From Shewanella psychropiezotolerans (GTDB taxonomy: Bacteria; Pseudomonadota; Gammaproteobacteria; Enterobacterales; Shewanellaceae), in assembly GCF_007197555.1 (NCBI RefSeq), contig NZ_CP041614.1, positions 5,882,001-5,946,000 on the forward strand: a stretch of 64,000 bases of DNA, written 5' to 3'. The notes beneath the pieces were generated by a model. It was not told the origin of the DNA. It was given only the letters and a program-made list of their open reading frames with translations, and searched no databases. Of this stretch, positions 36,916 through 45,706 are shown piece after piece; the stretch's first letter is position 1; each line of letters starts with the position of its first letter. A program made the translations under genes and the position numbers.

Positions 36916-37006
36916 AATAATAAATCGTGCAATAATAAATCGTGCCAATAATAAATCGTGCCACCCATGGCTAATCACAATAAATCGTGCCACCCATGGC
37001 TAATCA
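36916..37006. repeat. REP-like tandem repeats on the left side of the RAYT gene
   Basis: Three copies of AATAATAAATCGTGC in near-tandem (36916-36961) are followed by two copies of about 30 bp containing AATAAATCGTGCCACCCATG and GCTAATCA, ending at 37006. The core GTGCCACCCA recurs inverted on the right side of the transposase gene. There are no spacers, so it is not a CRISPR array. Confidence 0.8.
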
Positions 37007-37198
37007 ATAACATAGTGAGTATAGCTGGTTATCAATGCTCTACTTGGCGATAAAACCAATCGAATGGGTCTATACATTATTCGAAGCTTAAAAAGTACTG
37101 GGAGTGGGTATTTAGAGGCGATAATGATGAAATTCAGATAGCAGGTTTTGACTCAATTCATAATGAGCCTACTTTAACAGGAGGAGTGATTGAAACGC

Positions 37199-38176
37199 TT
37201 AGCCAGCTTGAAAATACTGGCAGTTTTGAGAAAAGTGCCGTCGTCGTTTACCCAAATGTTCACAGTAACTCGTCAGCTCTTGTAATGTCCCCACTGGACC
37301 ATGAAATAACTTGCCAAAATCAGCGGTGATTTTTAACCAATTCTCACAAGGAATATTTAACCTTGCCAGAATTTTTTCAGCATTGGCTGATATGGCTCCT
37401 CGCTTATCATCTCGAATCATTCGGCCTGTTTCATCAACCAATTCAAGGTAGTCTTTCAGTGTGAAGTTTATCCCTTTAGGTTGATTTAAGCGCTCATTAC
37501 CAATAAAAGAGAGGAGTTTGGCTGGTTGTTTGCCATTGAGGGCGGATTGGATTCTAAGCTGAATACTCGTGTAGTCTGATTGCTCTGGCGTATCGGCCAT
37601 TTTTGCTCTGATAGGATTAAGGTCTACGTAAGTCATGCAGGCAAGTACAGCTGCTTCATCTAATAATGCTTGGCTTTTAAAGCGTCCTTCCCAAAAACGA
37701 CCTGTACACTTATCTTCTTTGTTTGCCATGCGGGCAATGGGTTCATTGAGCGACCGCATAAACCAGCTGATATCACTTAATCGACTTCGATATAGAGCAA
37801 TCGAATGCTTTAAACTGTTAACTTCGAAGCTTTCTATCACTTCACCTTTAGCAAATTTTTGAGTGACTTCAGTTCCCAAAAATATTTGATGCCAGTGCTT
37901 AACCACTTCTTTGTCAGTCCAACGATTTGACTCATAAATATCAACACTAAGAACAACATGTAGATGATTAGACATCACTGCATAGGCTGCAATATCTATA
38001 GCAAACACACCCGATAATTTCAGTAACTGAGATTCAACCCAGCCACGCCTATGGTCATAGTTCTTACCAGTAAGCTCATCATATCCAAAAAGGAAGGCTC
38101 TTCTGGTTACCCTACTACAGCAATGGTACATTGGCGTGTCTTCAATACTGACTTGAGTTCTTCTTGGACGCGGCAT
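37199..38176 (-). CDS. REP-associated tyrosine transposase (RAYT, Y1/IS200-like)
   Basis: From ATG 38176, with GGGAG seven bases upstream, the product is 325 residues. The N terminus MPRPRRTQVSIEDTPMYHC is typical, as are the HUH motif in VMSNHLHVVLSV, the CTGRFWEGRFKSQALLDE block and TYVDLNPIRA. RAYTs are domesticated-looking single-strand transposases that act on REP sequences. Inverted REP-like repeats flank this gene on both sides (36916-37006 and 38227-38286), so it is a complete RAYT unit. The frame extends upstream, but the family start is at MPRPRR. Confidence 0.92.
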   Translation of the reverse strand: MPRPRRTQVSIEDTPMYHCCSRVTRRAFLFGYDELTGKNYDHRRGWVESQLLKLSGVFAIDIAAYAVMSNHLHVVLSVDIYESNRWTDKEVVKHWHQIFLGTEVTQKFAKGEVIESFEVNSLKHSIALYRSRLSDISWFMRSLNEPIARMANKEDKCTGRFWEGRFKSQALLDEAAVLACMTYVDLNPIRAKMADTPEQSDYTSIQLRIQSALNGKQPAKLLSFIGNERLNQPKGINFTLKDYLELVDETGRMIRDDKRGAISANAEKILARLNIPCENWLKITADFGKLFHGPVGTLQELTSYCEHLGKRRRHFSQNCQYFQAG

Positions 38177-38226
38177 AACAATCTCCCACTTAAGCTCTTC
38201 ATTAAAGCTTAGTAAGAGGGGTGAAA

Positions 38227-38286
38227 ATACGCCATTAAGTCTGGGTGGCACTGTTTATACGCCATTAAGTCTGGGTGGCACTGTTT
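38227..38286. repeat. Two 30-bp REP-like repeats on the right side of the RAYT gene
   Basis: An exact 30-bp unit, starting ATACGCCATTAAGTCTGGGT, occurs twice in tandem (38227-38256, 38257-38286) and is followed by a third ATAC start. Read in reverse it has the core GTGCCACCCA also found on the left side, so the two flanks are inverted relative to each other. Confidence 0.85.
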
Positions 38287-38366
38287 ATACTTATCGCTTT
38301 ATCTGTGAGCGCAGCGTTCCGTATTCGGTGAACCGTTAACTCGCAGCTAAGCGTTCTAGCAGTGAG

Positions 38367-39656
38367 TTACTTCATCACCGCTTGCTGGAAACGGTTGCCT
38401 GCGATAGCACCACCAATCATTACCAGTAAATACACCCATCCAGATAATGAGAAGTTAGCGATAGGGGTGAACAATGCTCCCACATTACAGCCATTGGCAA
38501 AACGAGTACCAAATCCCATTAATAATCCACCTAAAGCAAAAAGCGCCAGCTGTTTAGCTGAGTGGTTTAGGGTAAATGAAAACTTAAACTTACCCATAAA
38601 CAACACCGCTATTAAGGTGCCTAATAAAATAGCCAAGTTTTGCACTGACACGCCATGTTCAAAAAACGGCGTGGTAAACATAGCTTCAGGTCGCTGGCTT
38701 ATCTCGGTAATGGTGCTTAATTCGACCCCAAAGAACATCAATCCCTTTGCGAACCAGATACCAAAGGGTGTCGACGCTCCCCAGCCTGAGCCGGTACTTG
38801 CCATCATGATGCCAAAAATAACCGCTATGACTAACGCGGTGGTGCGCATTTGCCAGAGATTAGCGAACCAGTTTTGATATGTTTCACGGCTGAATAATCT
38901 AAACGATTTATCTTCGCCGTTTTGATTGCTTTGATGTTGAATATTCTGCCGCTCAATTTCACTCGACACACCTAAATATGAGCCATTGCGGCGGCGATAA
39001 TTTTCATACTTTTTGGCAATAACCACTACGCTTAACGCTAAAAATAGGGTCACTAATATAGACATAAAATAACCATTCAGCGGTGTACCAGCAAACAAGT
39101 CAGGCAAAAAGACGCCTTTACCTTGATAGCTTGCTGATGAAAACCACGAATCAGTTATCCAGCTTTGGCTGCTTTGTAATGGAAAGCCAAAGAAGACCCC
39201 AGCGCCAAAAAACACCAATGTCGTTGCAGCTCTTGGGACATCACTGACAAGCTCCACCATCACGCCGGTTGCGCAGCAGCTTGATAAGCTCATGCCTGCG
39301 CCAAACATGATGCCGCCAATGAGCAGCCCTGCATTGATAGGATTAATCCATAAATTATAGTTCTGGCTGTCAGCATTAAGCAGTAAACCGGCATTGATGA
39401 TTGCAGTGATCACAAACATAAACATCAGGGTTTGCAATAACTGCGTTGAACCTCGGCGGTAAGCTCGGTTAATACTACCGGCAAAACCAACGGCTCCCTT
39501 GACTAAAGCAAAGCCTAAGCTGAGCCCTAATAACAAACGTAAAAAGAGCCCGTCATTGGCTAACTGAGTTGCGCCAACCACTAACGTCAACAGTAAAATT
39601 GTTACGGCCATCACCGCTTGATTCTTATTTATAACCACAGGACTAACCAACCACAC
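38367..39656 (-). CDS. YeeE/YedE-family sulfur-compound transporter
   Basis: The 429-residue protein has about ten hydrophobic segments and the paired signature of the family: GAGMSLSSCCATGVMVELV in the first half and GFGTRFANGCNVGALFTPI in the second, both with conserved Cys that may relay thiosulfate-type substrates. Members of this family (TsuA-like) import thiosulfate or related sulfur species. No TusA-like gene is adjacent. The start used is a GTG without a clear ribosome site. An in-frame ATG at about residue 16 is an alternative. Confidence 0.85.
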   Translation of the reverse strand: MWLVSPVVINKNQAVMAVTILLLTLVVGATQLANDGLFLRLLLGLSLGFALVKGAVGFAGSINRAYRRGSTQLLQTLMFMFVITAIINAGLLLNADSQNYNLWINPINAGLLIGGIMFGAGMSLSSCCATGVMVELVSDVPRAATTLVFFGAGVFFGFPLQSSQSWITDSWFSSASYQGKGVFLPDLFAGTPLNGYFMSILVTLFLALSVVVIAKKYENYRRRNGSYLGVSSEIERQNIQHQSNQNGEDKSFRLFSRETYQNWFANLWQMRTTALVIAVIFGIMMASTGSGWGASTPFGIWFAKGLMFFGVELSTITEISQRPEAMFTTPFFEHGVSVQNLAILLGTLIAVLFMGKFKFSFTLNHSAKQLALFALGGLLMGFGTRFANGCNVGALFTPIANFSLSGWVYLLVMIGGAIAGNRFQQAVMK

Positions 39657-40277
39657 TCAATAACAAATACCAAACAAAAAACAAACAAAACGTTATGCTT
39701 TTCAAACGCTTTGCCGTTCCTGTCATTTAGGTTGCAGATTGTGGTGAATCTAGCTGTTTCTGTCTATCGCTATAGCGTGTTTTAGATAGACCCCTTTGTA
39801 ATAACTCATACGCTTGTATTAAGAGCACCAAACAAAGGAGTCAGAACGAATTGGCTTCTACTCCATTCAAGTTTTGCCACCAATGACAGCACTCCCTGCA
39901 ATGAAACCTGCCAATTCATATACGCTAGAATCTCTCTGATAGCCTGCTGGTTCAATAATTCCCCGTTGGAAGTTACCGAAATATGCAGATGAAAATGCTG
40001 TAGAACCATCATGGATGATGGTTCAGGCTCGGGGCTACATGGATGTAGCATCTGAGCCGTTAGGCAATTTTTATTGGAGTATGAGGCCCGTACTCAATGC
40101 ATGTAACTTCGCCGGGGCGTTATGGTGGATGCAGGGGCGAAGGTCATGATAATGGCCTCTTTGAGCGAGAGCCATGGATGGCGAACTGGCCCTTAGACAG
40201 GATGTTGTTGATGAGGACAGTCCTCCTTGGTCGACTCTTAACAACGGAAAGGGGTTGAAGACCCACGACTTTAGTTA
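39657..40277. other. Gene-poor stretch with a hairpin and a dispersed repeat
   Basis: No convincing gene is seen. A minus-strand frame of 81 codons (39806-40051) contains HFHLHISVTSNGEL but lacks a ribosome site and matches nothing I recognise. The hairpin GCTACAT/ATGTAGC lies at about 40035-40050. Positions 40163-40203 match the repeat at 33326-33366. Confidence 0.45.
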
Positions 40278-40392
40278 TTAGACGAAGTCTAATTATAAAG
40301 CTCAAGCGCAGCTTGGTTATCTAATACATTTGCCAACTTTGGGTAAATCAAAGTAGCTACACCCATGACTTTCATTGTTAGACGAAGTCTAA
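40278..40392. repeat. Pair of identical 15-bp palindromes exactly 100 bp apart
   Basis: TTAGACGAAGTCTAA occurs at 40278-40292 and again at 40378-40392, the second ending right at the stop codon of the nitronate monooxygenase gene. The pair may act as termination or processing signals or be short dispersed repeats. Confidence 0.8.
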
Positions 40393-41439
40393 CTATACTT
40401 CCACACCTCTGGCTAACTCCAAAGTTAGCTCAGCTGCCGAGATCTCTTTGCAGCCTGTGGTGTTTTGGCCGCACCAGAGTGGAGAGAAGTCACTGCAGCC
40501 TTGGGCTTCGGCTTGCTGTCTGATAGCTGTTATCGCAGTGGCGGCATGGGGAAATTCTGGGGCGAGCTCGCTTATGGGACCAAGCTCATGTATGACCCGG
40601 TTGACGATGCCACGGGCCGGTTTGCCGGAGAACAGGTTGGTGATAACCGTTTTATGTGAGCGATTACTCTTGATGGCTTGCCTGTGTAGCGTGCTGGTGT
40701 TGGTTTCATCACACAACAAATAAGCGGTGCCGACTTGTACCGCCGCCGCGCCGAGTGAGAGAGCTGCGCTTACGCCTTTGGCGTCAACAATGCCGCCTGT
40801 CGCTATTACGGGCAAGCTGACCCGTGCCAGAATTTGTTGTAGCAGTGAGTAGGTACTCACCTGCAGACCAAGCTCCTCTGACAGGAACATGCCCCTGTGA
40901 CCACCAGCCTCTAAACCTTGAGCTATGATGGCGTCGGCGCCATTGGCTTCGAGCCAGAGGGCCTCCTCCAGCGTCGTCGCCGTACTCAATACTGTCGCGC
41001 CCCAGGCTTTTACCCGTGCAAGCAGGGCTTTTTCAGGCAGACCAAAGTGGAAACTCACCACTCGAGGTCGAAACTCCTCCAGGATATCTGCGACGGTATT
41101 GCTGAACGGTTGGCGGCTAGGCCCCTCGGGTAATGCGTCGCTGTCGATGGAATATTCTCTAAAATAGGGGGCTAAGGTCCTGCGCCATATAGCATCACGT
41201 TCGACGTTTAATTCGGCTTGATGATGACTGAAAAAATTCACATTGATGGGAGCTTGGGTTTGCGACTGAATATGGCTCAACTCTGCCCTCAAGGCATCGT
41301 GACTGAGCATGGCGCAGGGAATAGAGCCCAGAGCGCCGACGGAAGAGACCGCCAATGCCAGTTTACTGTTCTGAACCCCGGCCATCGGGGCCTGAATAAT
41401 AGGTAAATCTACACCTAAGAGCTCTTGTATACGCATCAT
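40393..41439 (-). CDS. Nitronate monooxygenase-family flavoprotein
   Basis: NMO enzymes oxidise alkyl nitronates with FMN. The 348-residue product has the start MRIQELLGVDLPIIQAPMAGV, the FMN-phosphate-binding loops PVIATGGIVDAKGVSAAL and LGAAAVQVGTAYLL, and the AIIAQGLEAGGHRGMF block with the conserved His. A GGAG site seven bases before the ATG at 41439 decides the start over an upstream TTG. It is in the same direction as the CYTH gene 36 bp away, so the two may be cotranscribed. Confidence 0.9.
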   Translation of the reverse strand: MMRIQELLGVDLPIIQAPMAGVQNSKLALAVSSVGALGSIPCAMLSHDALRAELSHIQSQTQAPINVNFFSHHQAELNVERDAIWRRTLAPYFREYSIDSDALPEGPSRQPFSNTVADILEEFRPRVVSFHFGLPEKALLARVKAWGATVLSTATTLEEALWLEANGADAIIAQGLEAGGHRGMFLSEELGLQVSTYSLLQQILARVSLPVIATGGIVDAKGVSAALSLGAAAVQVGTAYLLCDETNTSTLHRQAIKSNRSHKTVITNLFSGKPARGIVNRVIHELGPISELAPEFPHAATAITAIRQQAEAQGCSDFSPLWCGQNTTGCKEISAAELTLELARGVEV

Positions 41440-41475
41440 GTTGCTACTCCATTTCAATCATATATATGAATTAAC

Positions 41476-42024
41476 TTAAGTCACAAGTTCCGTTTGAAGC
41501 TCTCGGTATGAACGCACTTCCAGCTGCTCAGAAGACAAGCCCAGCTCCCCGGCCAGAGATAGGAGCTGCAATCGATAGCTCTCCAACTTGGATTCATCTT
41601 CGGTCATGATGGCAAGCTCGGCAAAATTCCCAAGGCCTTCGAGCCTGTCTACAGTGACGTGAAACTTTCCGAGAAAATAGATGCTACGCAGCTTCTTCAC
41701 TTCCAGAACCTGGCGATAGCCCATGGTACTGAGCATGCTTCTGGCTTTGGTAGCATTATTGATATTTACCGCTTCACAGCGATCAGCTTCCGGTCCCTTT
41801 ACTATCCAAAGCATGATGCCGGAGGGTTGAATATCACGGATACAAACAGATTTGTTTTGGCTCTCCAGACTTAAATCCGGCAGATCGAAGTAAGTATCCT
41901 GCTCCAGATTATCTTCGTGCATCACTTCAGGCGCCATAGCGGCTAATGCCTTAATAAACCCCTCTCTGTTACTCAATCGATACTTGAGTTCAACTTCAAA
42001 TCTACCTTCGAAATGCTTGTTCAT
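41476..42024 (-). CDS. CYTH-domain protein (class IV adenylate cyclase / triphosphatase type)
   Basis: The 182-residue protein starts FEGRFEVELKYRL, which holds the ExExK metal and triphosphate-binding motif of the CYTH superfamily. Further charged strands follow (DTYFDLPDLSL, VCIRDIQ, LWIVKGPEA, VTVDRLEGLGNFAELAI). This form resembles CyaB-type class IV adenylate cyclases, but many members act on thiamine triphosphate or inorganic triphosphate. Activity cannot be chosen from sequence alone. It is followed by the nitronate monooxygenase gene. Confidence 0.85.
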   Translation of the reverse strand: MNKHFEGRFEVELKYRLSNREGFIKALAAMAPEVMHEDNLEQDTYFDLPDLSLESQNKSVCIRDIQPSGIMLWIVKGPEADRCEAVNINNATKARSMLSTMGYRQVLEVKKLRSIYFLGKFHVTVDRLEGLGNFAELAIMTEDESKLESYRLQLLSLAGELGLSSEQLEVRSYRELQTELVT

Positions 42025-42295
42025 AGAATGCTACTTCTTATATTCCTGAGAGGCTGAAATATTACTCCCTTAGATAACAAAAAGCATCAGTCAAATCAGA
42101 GATAGAAAAACGACCATATGGTACATTTCTGGCGTTAATAACTGGCTCGTCAGACTTGTGCCTCCACGTCATTTACTTGGTTAATTTATAATTAAAACAA
42201 AATAGATTTCAGCTATATATTTTGCTAATAGCTTGGGTTATCTAGTTTTATATAAGTGAATTTAGAGGTTTTGATGAAAGGCTAATTCTAAAATT

Positions 42296-42323
42296 AAACA
42301 AGCTCAACCTAATGAGCTTGTTT
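42296..42323 (-). terminator. Terminator of the nemR-regulated operon
   Basis: The stem AAACAAGCTCA / TGAGCTTGTTT has a 6-base loop and is followed on the minus strand by TTTAATTTT-like sequence, 25 bp past the glutathione transferase stop. Confidence 0.82.
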
Positions 42324-42347
42324 ACTCTGCTTTAAGACACCAGGTTA

Positions 42348-42974
42348 TTAAGCCGACGCATCAAGCTTGGCTTCGATCTCAACCGACTTTAACCAATGAG
42401 GATGCTGACTTAATAACGCCCCATAGCGTTCGATATGAGGGTACTGGCCTAACTCACCATTGTTTTGCACTATCTCAACGATAAAGGACATCATGATATC
42501 CGCACCGCTGAGTTTACCACCGACTAAATAGGTTTTATCTTCGAGCATAGCGTTGAAATAATTCAGCACCTTCTCGACTTCCACCTTAGCATAGCCTTCG
42601 AGGAAGTTAGTGGTGCAGCCATCTTTTTCGACGAACATACGCAATAACAACGGCAATATTGCCGAGCTTTCGGCGAAGTGGAGCCATTGTAGATAATCGA
42701 TATAATCTTGGCTGTCACGAGCGGGCGCTAAGCTATCGGCCGCGAATCGCTCGATCAGATACTCGGTTATCGCACCTGACTCGGCGATAACCTGACCGTC
42801 GAACTCGATAACAGGAGACTTACCCAGAGCATGGATCTGCTTAAGCTCTGGTGGCGCCAAAAATGTCTGGCTATCACGTTGATAGCTCTTGATCTCATAA
42901 GCCTGACCCAGCTCTTCGAGTAACCAGATAATACGTTTAGAACGCGACTTATTCAGATGGTGCAAGGTGATCAT
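42348..42974 (-). CDS. Glutathione S-transferase
   Basis: The 208-residue protein has the thioredoxin-like N-terminal domain (MITLHHLNKSRSKRIIWLLEEL, SPVIEFDGQVIAESGAITEYL with the glutathione-binding E-S) and the helical C-terminal domain (KLSGADIMMSF with the conserved N-cap Asp). The Ser at about position 11 is a possible activating residue. It is the last gene of the operon yqhD-pfpI-gst, starting 11 bp after the DJ-1-like gene. It probably conjugates or reduces electrophiles with glutathione. Confidence 0.92.
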   Translation of the reverse strand: MITLHHLNKSRSKRIIWLLEELGQAYEIKSYQRDSQTFLAPPELKQIHALGKSPVIEFDGQVIAESGAITEYLIERFAADSLAPARDSQDYIDYLQWLHFAESSAILPLLLRMFVEKDGCTTNFLEGYAKVEVEKVLNYFNAMLEDKTYLVGGKLSGADIMMSFIVEIVQNNGELGQYPHIERYGALLSQHPHWLKSVEIEAKLDASA

Positions 42975-42985
42975 AACTGTCTTCC

Positions 42986-43666
42986 TTAGCGGTTAAGTTG
43001 CGCCATCATGGCATGGGCTACCGCATCCGATGATGCCGGGTTTTGACCCGTGATCAAGTTGCCGTCGGTGACAATAAAGCTTGCCCAATCATCGCCTTTC
43101 ACATATGTGCCACCCTGCTGTTGCAGCATATCTTCCACTAAGAAAGGCACTATATCGGTCAGCTGCACTGCATCTTCTTCTGAGTTACTAAACCCTGTGA
43201 CTTGCTTGCCATCGACTAACGGCTTGCCATCGGTCCCTTTGGGATGCAGTAGCGCCGCTGGTGCATGACATACTAGCCCAAGCGTCTTGCCTGCCTGATG
43301 GACCGCTTCAATCAGTGCGATAGAATCTTTATCTTCGGCCAGATCCCATAATGGGCCATGACCACCGGGATAAAATACCGCGTCATAATCCTCGGCATTG
43401 ATAGTATTTAATATCTGGGTGTTAGCCAGTAGCGCCTGAGATGCTGAGTCTTTGGCGAATCTATGTGTCGCCGCCGTTTGAAAATCGACTTCATCACTCT
43501 TAGGGTCCAGTGGTGGCTGGCCACCTAAGGGGGATGCCAATGTAATGCTGTGGCCTTTATCTTTAAATGCATAGAAAGGCGCGGCAAACTCTTCTAACCA
43601 AAAGCCTGTCTTAAGGCCAGTATCGCCGAGTTTATCGTGAGAGGTCAGTACCATAAGAATGTTCAT
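42986..43666 (-). CDS. DJ-1/PfpI-family protein (Hsp31/glyoxalase-III type)
   Basis: The 226-residue protein has the class I glutamine-amidotransferase-like fold, with the nucleophile Cys133 in LVCHAPAALL preceded by FYPGGHGPLWDL, and an acidic residue near the start (WLEEFAAPFYAF). This form acts as a glutathione-independent glyoxalase or a carbonyl-repair chaperone in related bacteria. In the operon it lies between an aldehyde reductase and a glutathione transferase, which supports a reactive-carbonyl role. Confidence 0.9.
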   Translation of the reverse strand: MNILMVLTSHDKLGDTGLKTGFWLEEFAAPFYAFKDKGHSITLASPLGGQPPLDPKSDEVDFQTAATHRFAKDSASQALLANTQILNTINAEDYDAVFYPGGHGPLWDLAEDKDSIALIEAVHQAGKTLGLVCHAPAALLHPKGTDGKPLVDGKQVTGFSNSEEDAVQLTDIVPFLVEDMLQQQGGTYVKGDDWASFIVTDGNLITGQNPASSDAVAHAMMAQLNR

Positions 43667-43771
43667 TTTCGATCCTTAATATTCAAAAGTAATTTCATAC
43701 CGAAAGGTATTAGTCGTTAGCCGAACTAACAAGCCGTACCCACGGCTTGTGTTGAAATTCATGCAAACAAG

Positions 43772-44929
43772 TTATAGCGCTAAGGTTAAAATATCGCGAC
43801 TCATGGCTAGGTCAATATTTTCATGTTCACCGAGTGCCACCATGCCGTGCGCTTCTAATTGCGCGACGACGGCATCGACATCTTTTTTACCTAAGTCATA
43901 GTCAGAGAGTCGAGTCGGGATCCCCATGGCCTCGAAGAAGTCGCGGGTCTTAGTGATCGCGAGTTCAATTTTTTCATCATCGCTACCTTGCTGCAGATGC
44001 CACACACGATGAGCAAATTGCAGTAACTTTTCACGCTTAGCGTCTTTAGTCAGCGCCAGTAAGGATGGCAGAATGACCGCCAAGGTACGGGCATGGTCCA
44101 TGTTATACAGAGCCGTGAGCTCGTGACCGATCATATGTGTCGCCCAATCATGGGGAACACCGCTACCTATGGTGCCATTGAGCGCCGTCGTAGCGACCCA
44201 CATCAAGTTGGCACGTATGTCATAGTCATCAGGATTAACGAGTACCTGAGGACCTAACTCTATAAGCGTCTGGAGTAGGCCTTCGGCTATTCTGTCTTGA
44301 ACCGCAGCATTCACCGGGTATGTCAGATATTGCTCGGTGATATGCACGAAAGCATCGACGACGCCGTTAGCTACCTGACGCTCAGGTAAGGTATAGGTCT
44401 TAGTCGGATCCAATACCGAAAACTGCGGATACACAAGATCGTTACGGAATGGCAGTTTGGCCTTGATGGATTTACGGGTCACCACGCTGGCATTATTCAT
44501 CTCGCTGCCAGTAGCCGGCAACGTTAACACTGTGCCAAAAGGCATGGCCTGAGTGACATTCGCGCCCCAATTAAGCAAGATATCCCAAGGTTCACCCTCA
44601 AAAACAGCCGCCGCAGCGACAAACTTAGTGCCATCAATCACAGACCCGCCGCCCACAGCCAATAAGAAGTCGATCTTCTCTGCTTTGACGACCTCGACCG
44701 CCTGCATCAAGGTCTCATAGGTTGGGTTAGGCTCTATCCCACCGAACTCAATGAGTTCACGTTGACCCAGGGCCTGTTTAACTTCGTCTAAAGTACCGGT
44801 TTTTCGGGCACTGTTACCGCCAAATAACACTAAGACTTTGGCACCCTGTGGGACTAACTTATCTAGTTCACTAATTTTCCCCTCACCAAAGCTGATGCGG
44901 GTAGGGTTGTAGTAATCGAAATTTAACAT
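43772..44929 (-). CDS. yqhD: NADPH-dependent aldehyde reductase YqhD
   Basis: YqhD is a metal-dependent alcohol dehydrogenase that reduces toxic aldehydes. The 385-residue protein has the NADPH-binding LLAVGGGSVIDGTKF and TLPATGSEMNN loops and the metal ligands in GVVDAFVHITEQYL and HMIGHELTALYNMDHAR, and it aligns closely with E. coli YqhD (387 residues). A copy of the NemR-type operator lies 60 bp upstream of its ATG. It is the first enzyme gene in the operon yqhD-pfpI-gst. Confidence 0.92.
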   Translation of the reverse strand: MLNFDYYNPTRISFGEGKISELDKLVPQGAKVLVLFGGNSARKTGTLDEVKQALGQRELIEFGGIEPNPTYETLMQAVEVVKAEKIDFLLAVGGGSVIDGTKFVAAAAVFEGEPWDILLNWGANVTQAMPFGTVLTLPATGSEMNNASVVTRKSIKAKLPFRNDLVYPQFSVLDPTKTYTLPERQVANGVVDAFVHITEQYLTYPVNAAVQDRIAEGLLQTLIELGPQVLVNPDDYDIRANLMWVATTALNGTIGSGVPHDWATHMIGHELTALYNMDHARTLAVILPSLLALTKDAKREKLLQFAHRVWHLQQGSDDEKIELAITKTRDFFEAMGIPTRLSDYDLGKKDVDAVVAQLEAHGMVALGEHENIDLAMSRDILTLAL

Positions 44930-44988
44930 GGCATTGCCTCACATAAATGATCTTATTTGAAACCAATCTATTGTCTAATCAGACGAAA

Positions 44989-45003
44989 TAGACCAGTCGT
45001 CTA
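44989..45003. promoter_or_regulatory. NemR-type operator upstream of yqhD
   Basis: The near-palindrome TAGACCAGTCGTCTA is identical to the one upstream of nemR, and the match extends to 17 bases (44989-45005). A second palindrome, GTCTAATCAGAC, lies just before it. The site is well placed to repress yqhD-pfpI-gst. Confidence 0.8.
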
Positions 45004-45022
45004 GTATTTATTGAAAAAAATC

Positions 45023-45049
45023 CCCGCGCACCTTAACCAGGCACGCGGG
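45023..45049 (-). terminator. Terminator between nemR and yqhD
   Basis: On the minus strand the stem CCCGCG / CGCGGG, extended by inner G-C and G-T pairs around a 7-base loop, is followed by ATTTTTTTC. It separates the regulator from the enzyme genes, which have their own operator. Confidence 0.85.
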
Positions 45050-45076
45050 AGTCTAATAATTTATTCGTGTACGAAC

Positions 45077-45667
45077 TTAAGGTTGCAGGACTGATTGAGT
45101 CGTTTGTATGGCCCTATCGAGTGCATCCGGGCTATGGCCCAATTTGTTCATCAAACTGGCACCTAACCACATGTGATACAGCATTTCGGCTGTAGATTGT
45201 GGATCTTGCTCCGCGATGGACCCATCTTCGATACCTGCGGTAATGCAATCGGTCAGGCGCTGAATCACGCCGGCGGAGCCTTTGAGAAGCGCTAAACGCA
45301 TAGCCTCAGACAAGTCGGCCACTTCAGCGCTGAGCTTAACCACCAAACACTTCTGGTCGATACAACCTTGGGTCTGTGCAGTCAGCCATCTCAGCCAATA
45401 CGTCATCAGACGTTCATAACCGCTCAAGCTAGTATTGCCAAACAGGCTATCGAGCTCAGCTTTATAACCTTCGAAGTAACCTTGGATAAGCGCTTCACCA
45501 AATTGCTCTTTCGATTTGAAATAATGGTAAAAGGAGCCCTTTGGCACTTCTGCCGCTTGCAGTAGTTGCGATAGTCCCATACAGGAAAATCCCTTGGCGA
45601 CAATAAGCTTGTAGCCTACGTCGAGGATATGCTGACGAGTGGATTGTGTCGGTGATTCTGTTTTCAT
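45077..45667 (-). CDS. nemR: NemR-like TetR-family electrophile/hypochlorite sensor
   Basis: The 196-residue protein has a TetR helix-turn-helix (GLSQLLQAAEVPKGSFYHYFKSKE) and aligns with E. coli NemR through CLVVKLSAEVADLSEAMR. The redox pair that senses HOCl and electrophiles in E. coli (Cys106-Lys175) is kept as Cys107 and Lys175. Identical 17-base operators lie in front of this gene and in front of yqhD, so it should repress itself and the operon until modified. Confidence 0.92.
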   Translation of the reverse strand: MKTESPTQSTRQHILDVGYKLIVAKGFSCMGLSQLLQAAEVPKGSFYHYFKSKEQFGEALIQGYFEGYKAELDSLFGNTSLSGYERLMTYWLRWLTAQTQGCIDQKCLVVKLSAEVADLSEAMRLALLKGSAGVIQRLTDCITAGIEDGSIAEQDPQSTAEMLYHMWLGASLMNKLGHSPDALDRAIQTTQSVLQP

Positions 45668-45689
45668 AGGAAGCGATTCTACGACAAAT

Positions 45690-45704
45690 TAGACCAGTCG
45701 TCTA
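45690..45704. promoter_or_regulatory. NemR-type operator upstream of nemR
   Basis: The site TAGACCAGTCGTCTA lies 23 bp before the nemR start, placed for autoregulation, and the 17-base match with the yqhD operator extends to 45706. Confidence 0.8.
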
Positions 45705-45706
45705 GT

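Noticed and set aside
36916..37006. Possible CRISPR array next to the Cas3 fragment
   Set aside because: The repeated units are contiguous or nearly so, with no unique spacers, and their core recurs inverted beyond the RAYT gene, so they are REP-like repeats.
37076..37200. A plus-strand coding-like fragment (YWEWVFRGDNDEIQIAG)
   Set aside because: It looks like part of a gene but has no start, and runs into the end of the transposase gene on the other strand; too short to assign.
39806..40051. An 81-codon minus-strand frame with HFHLHISVTSNGEL
   Set aside because: It resembles a short transposase motif only weakly, lacks a ribosome site and has no family support.
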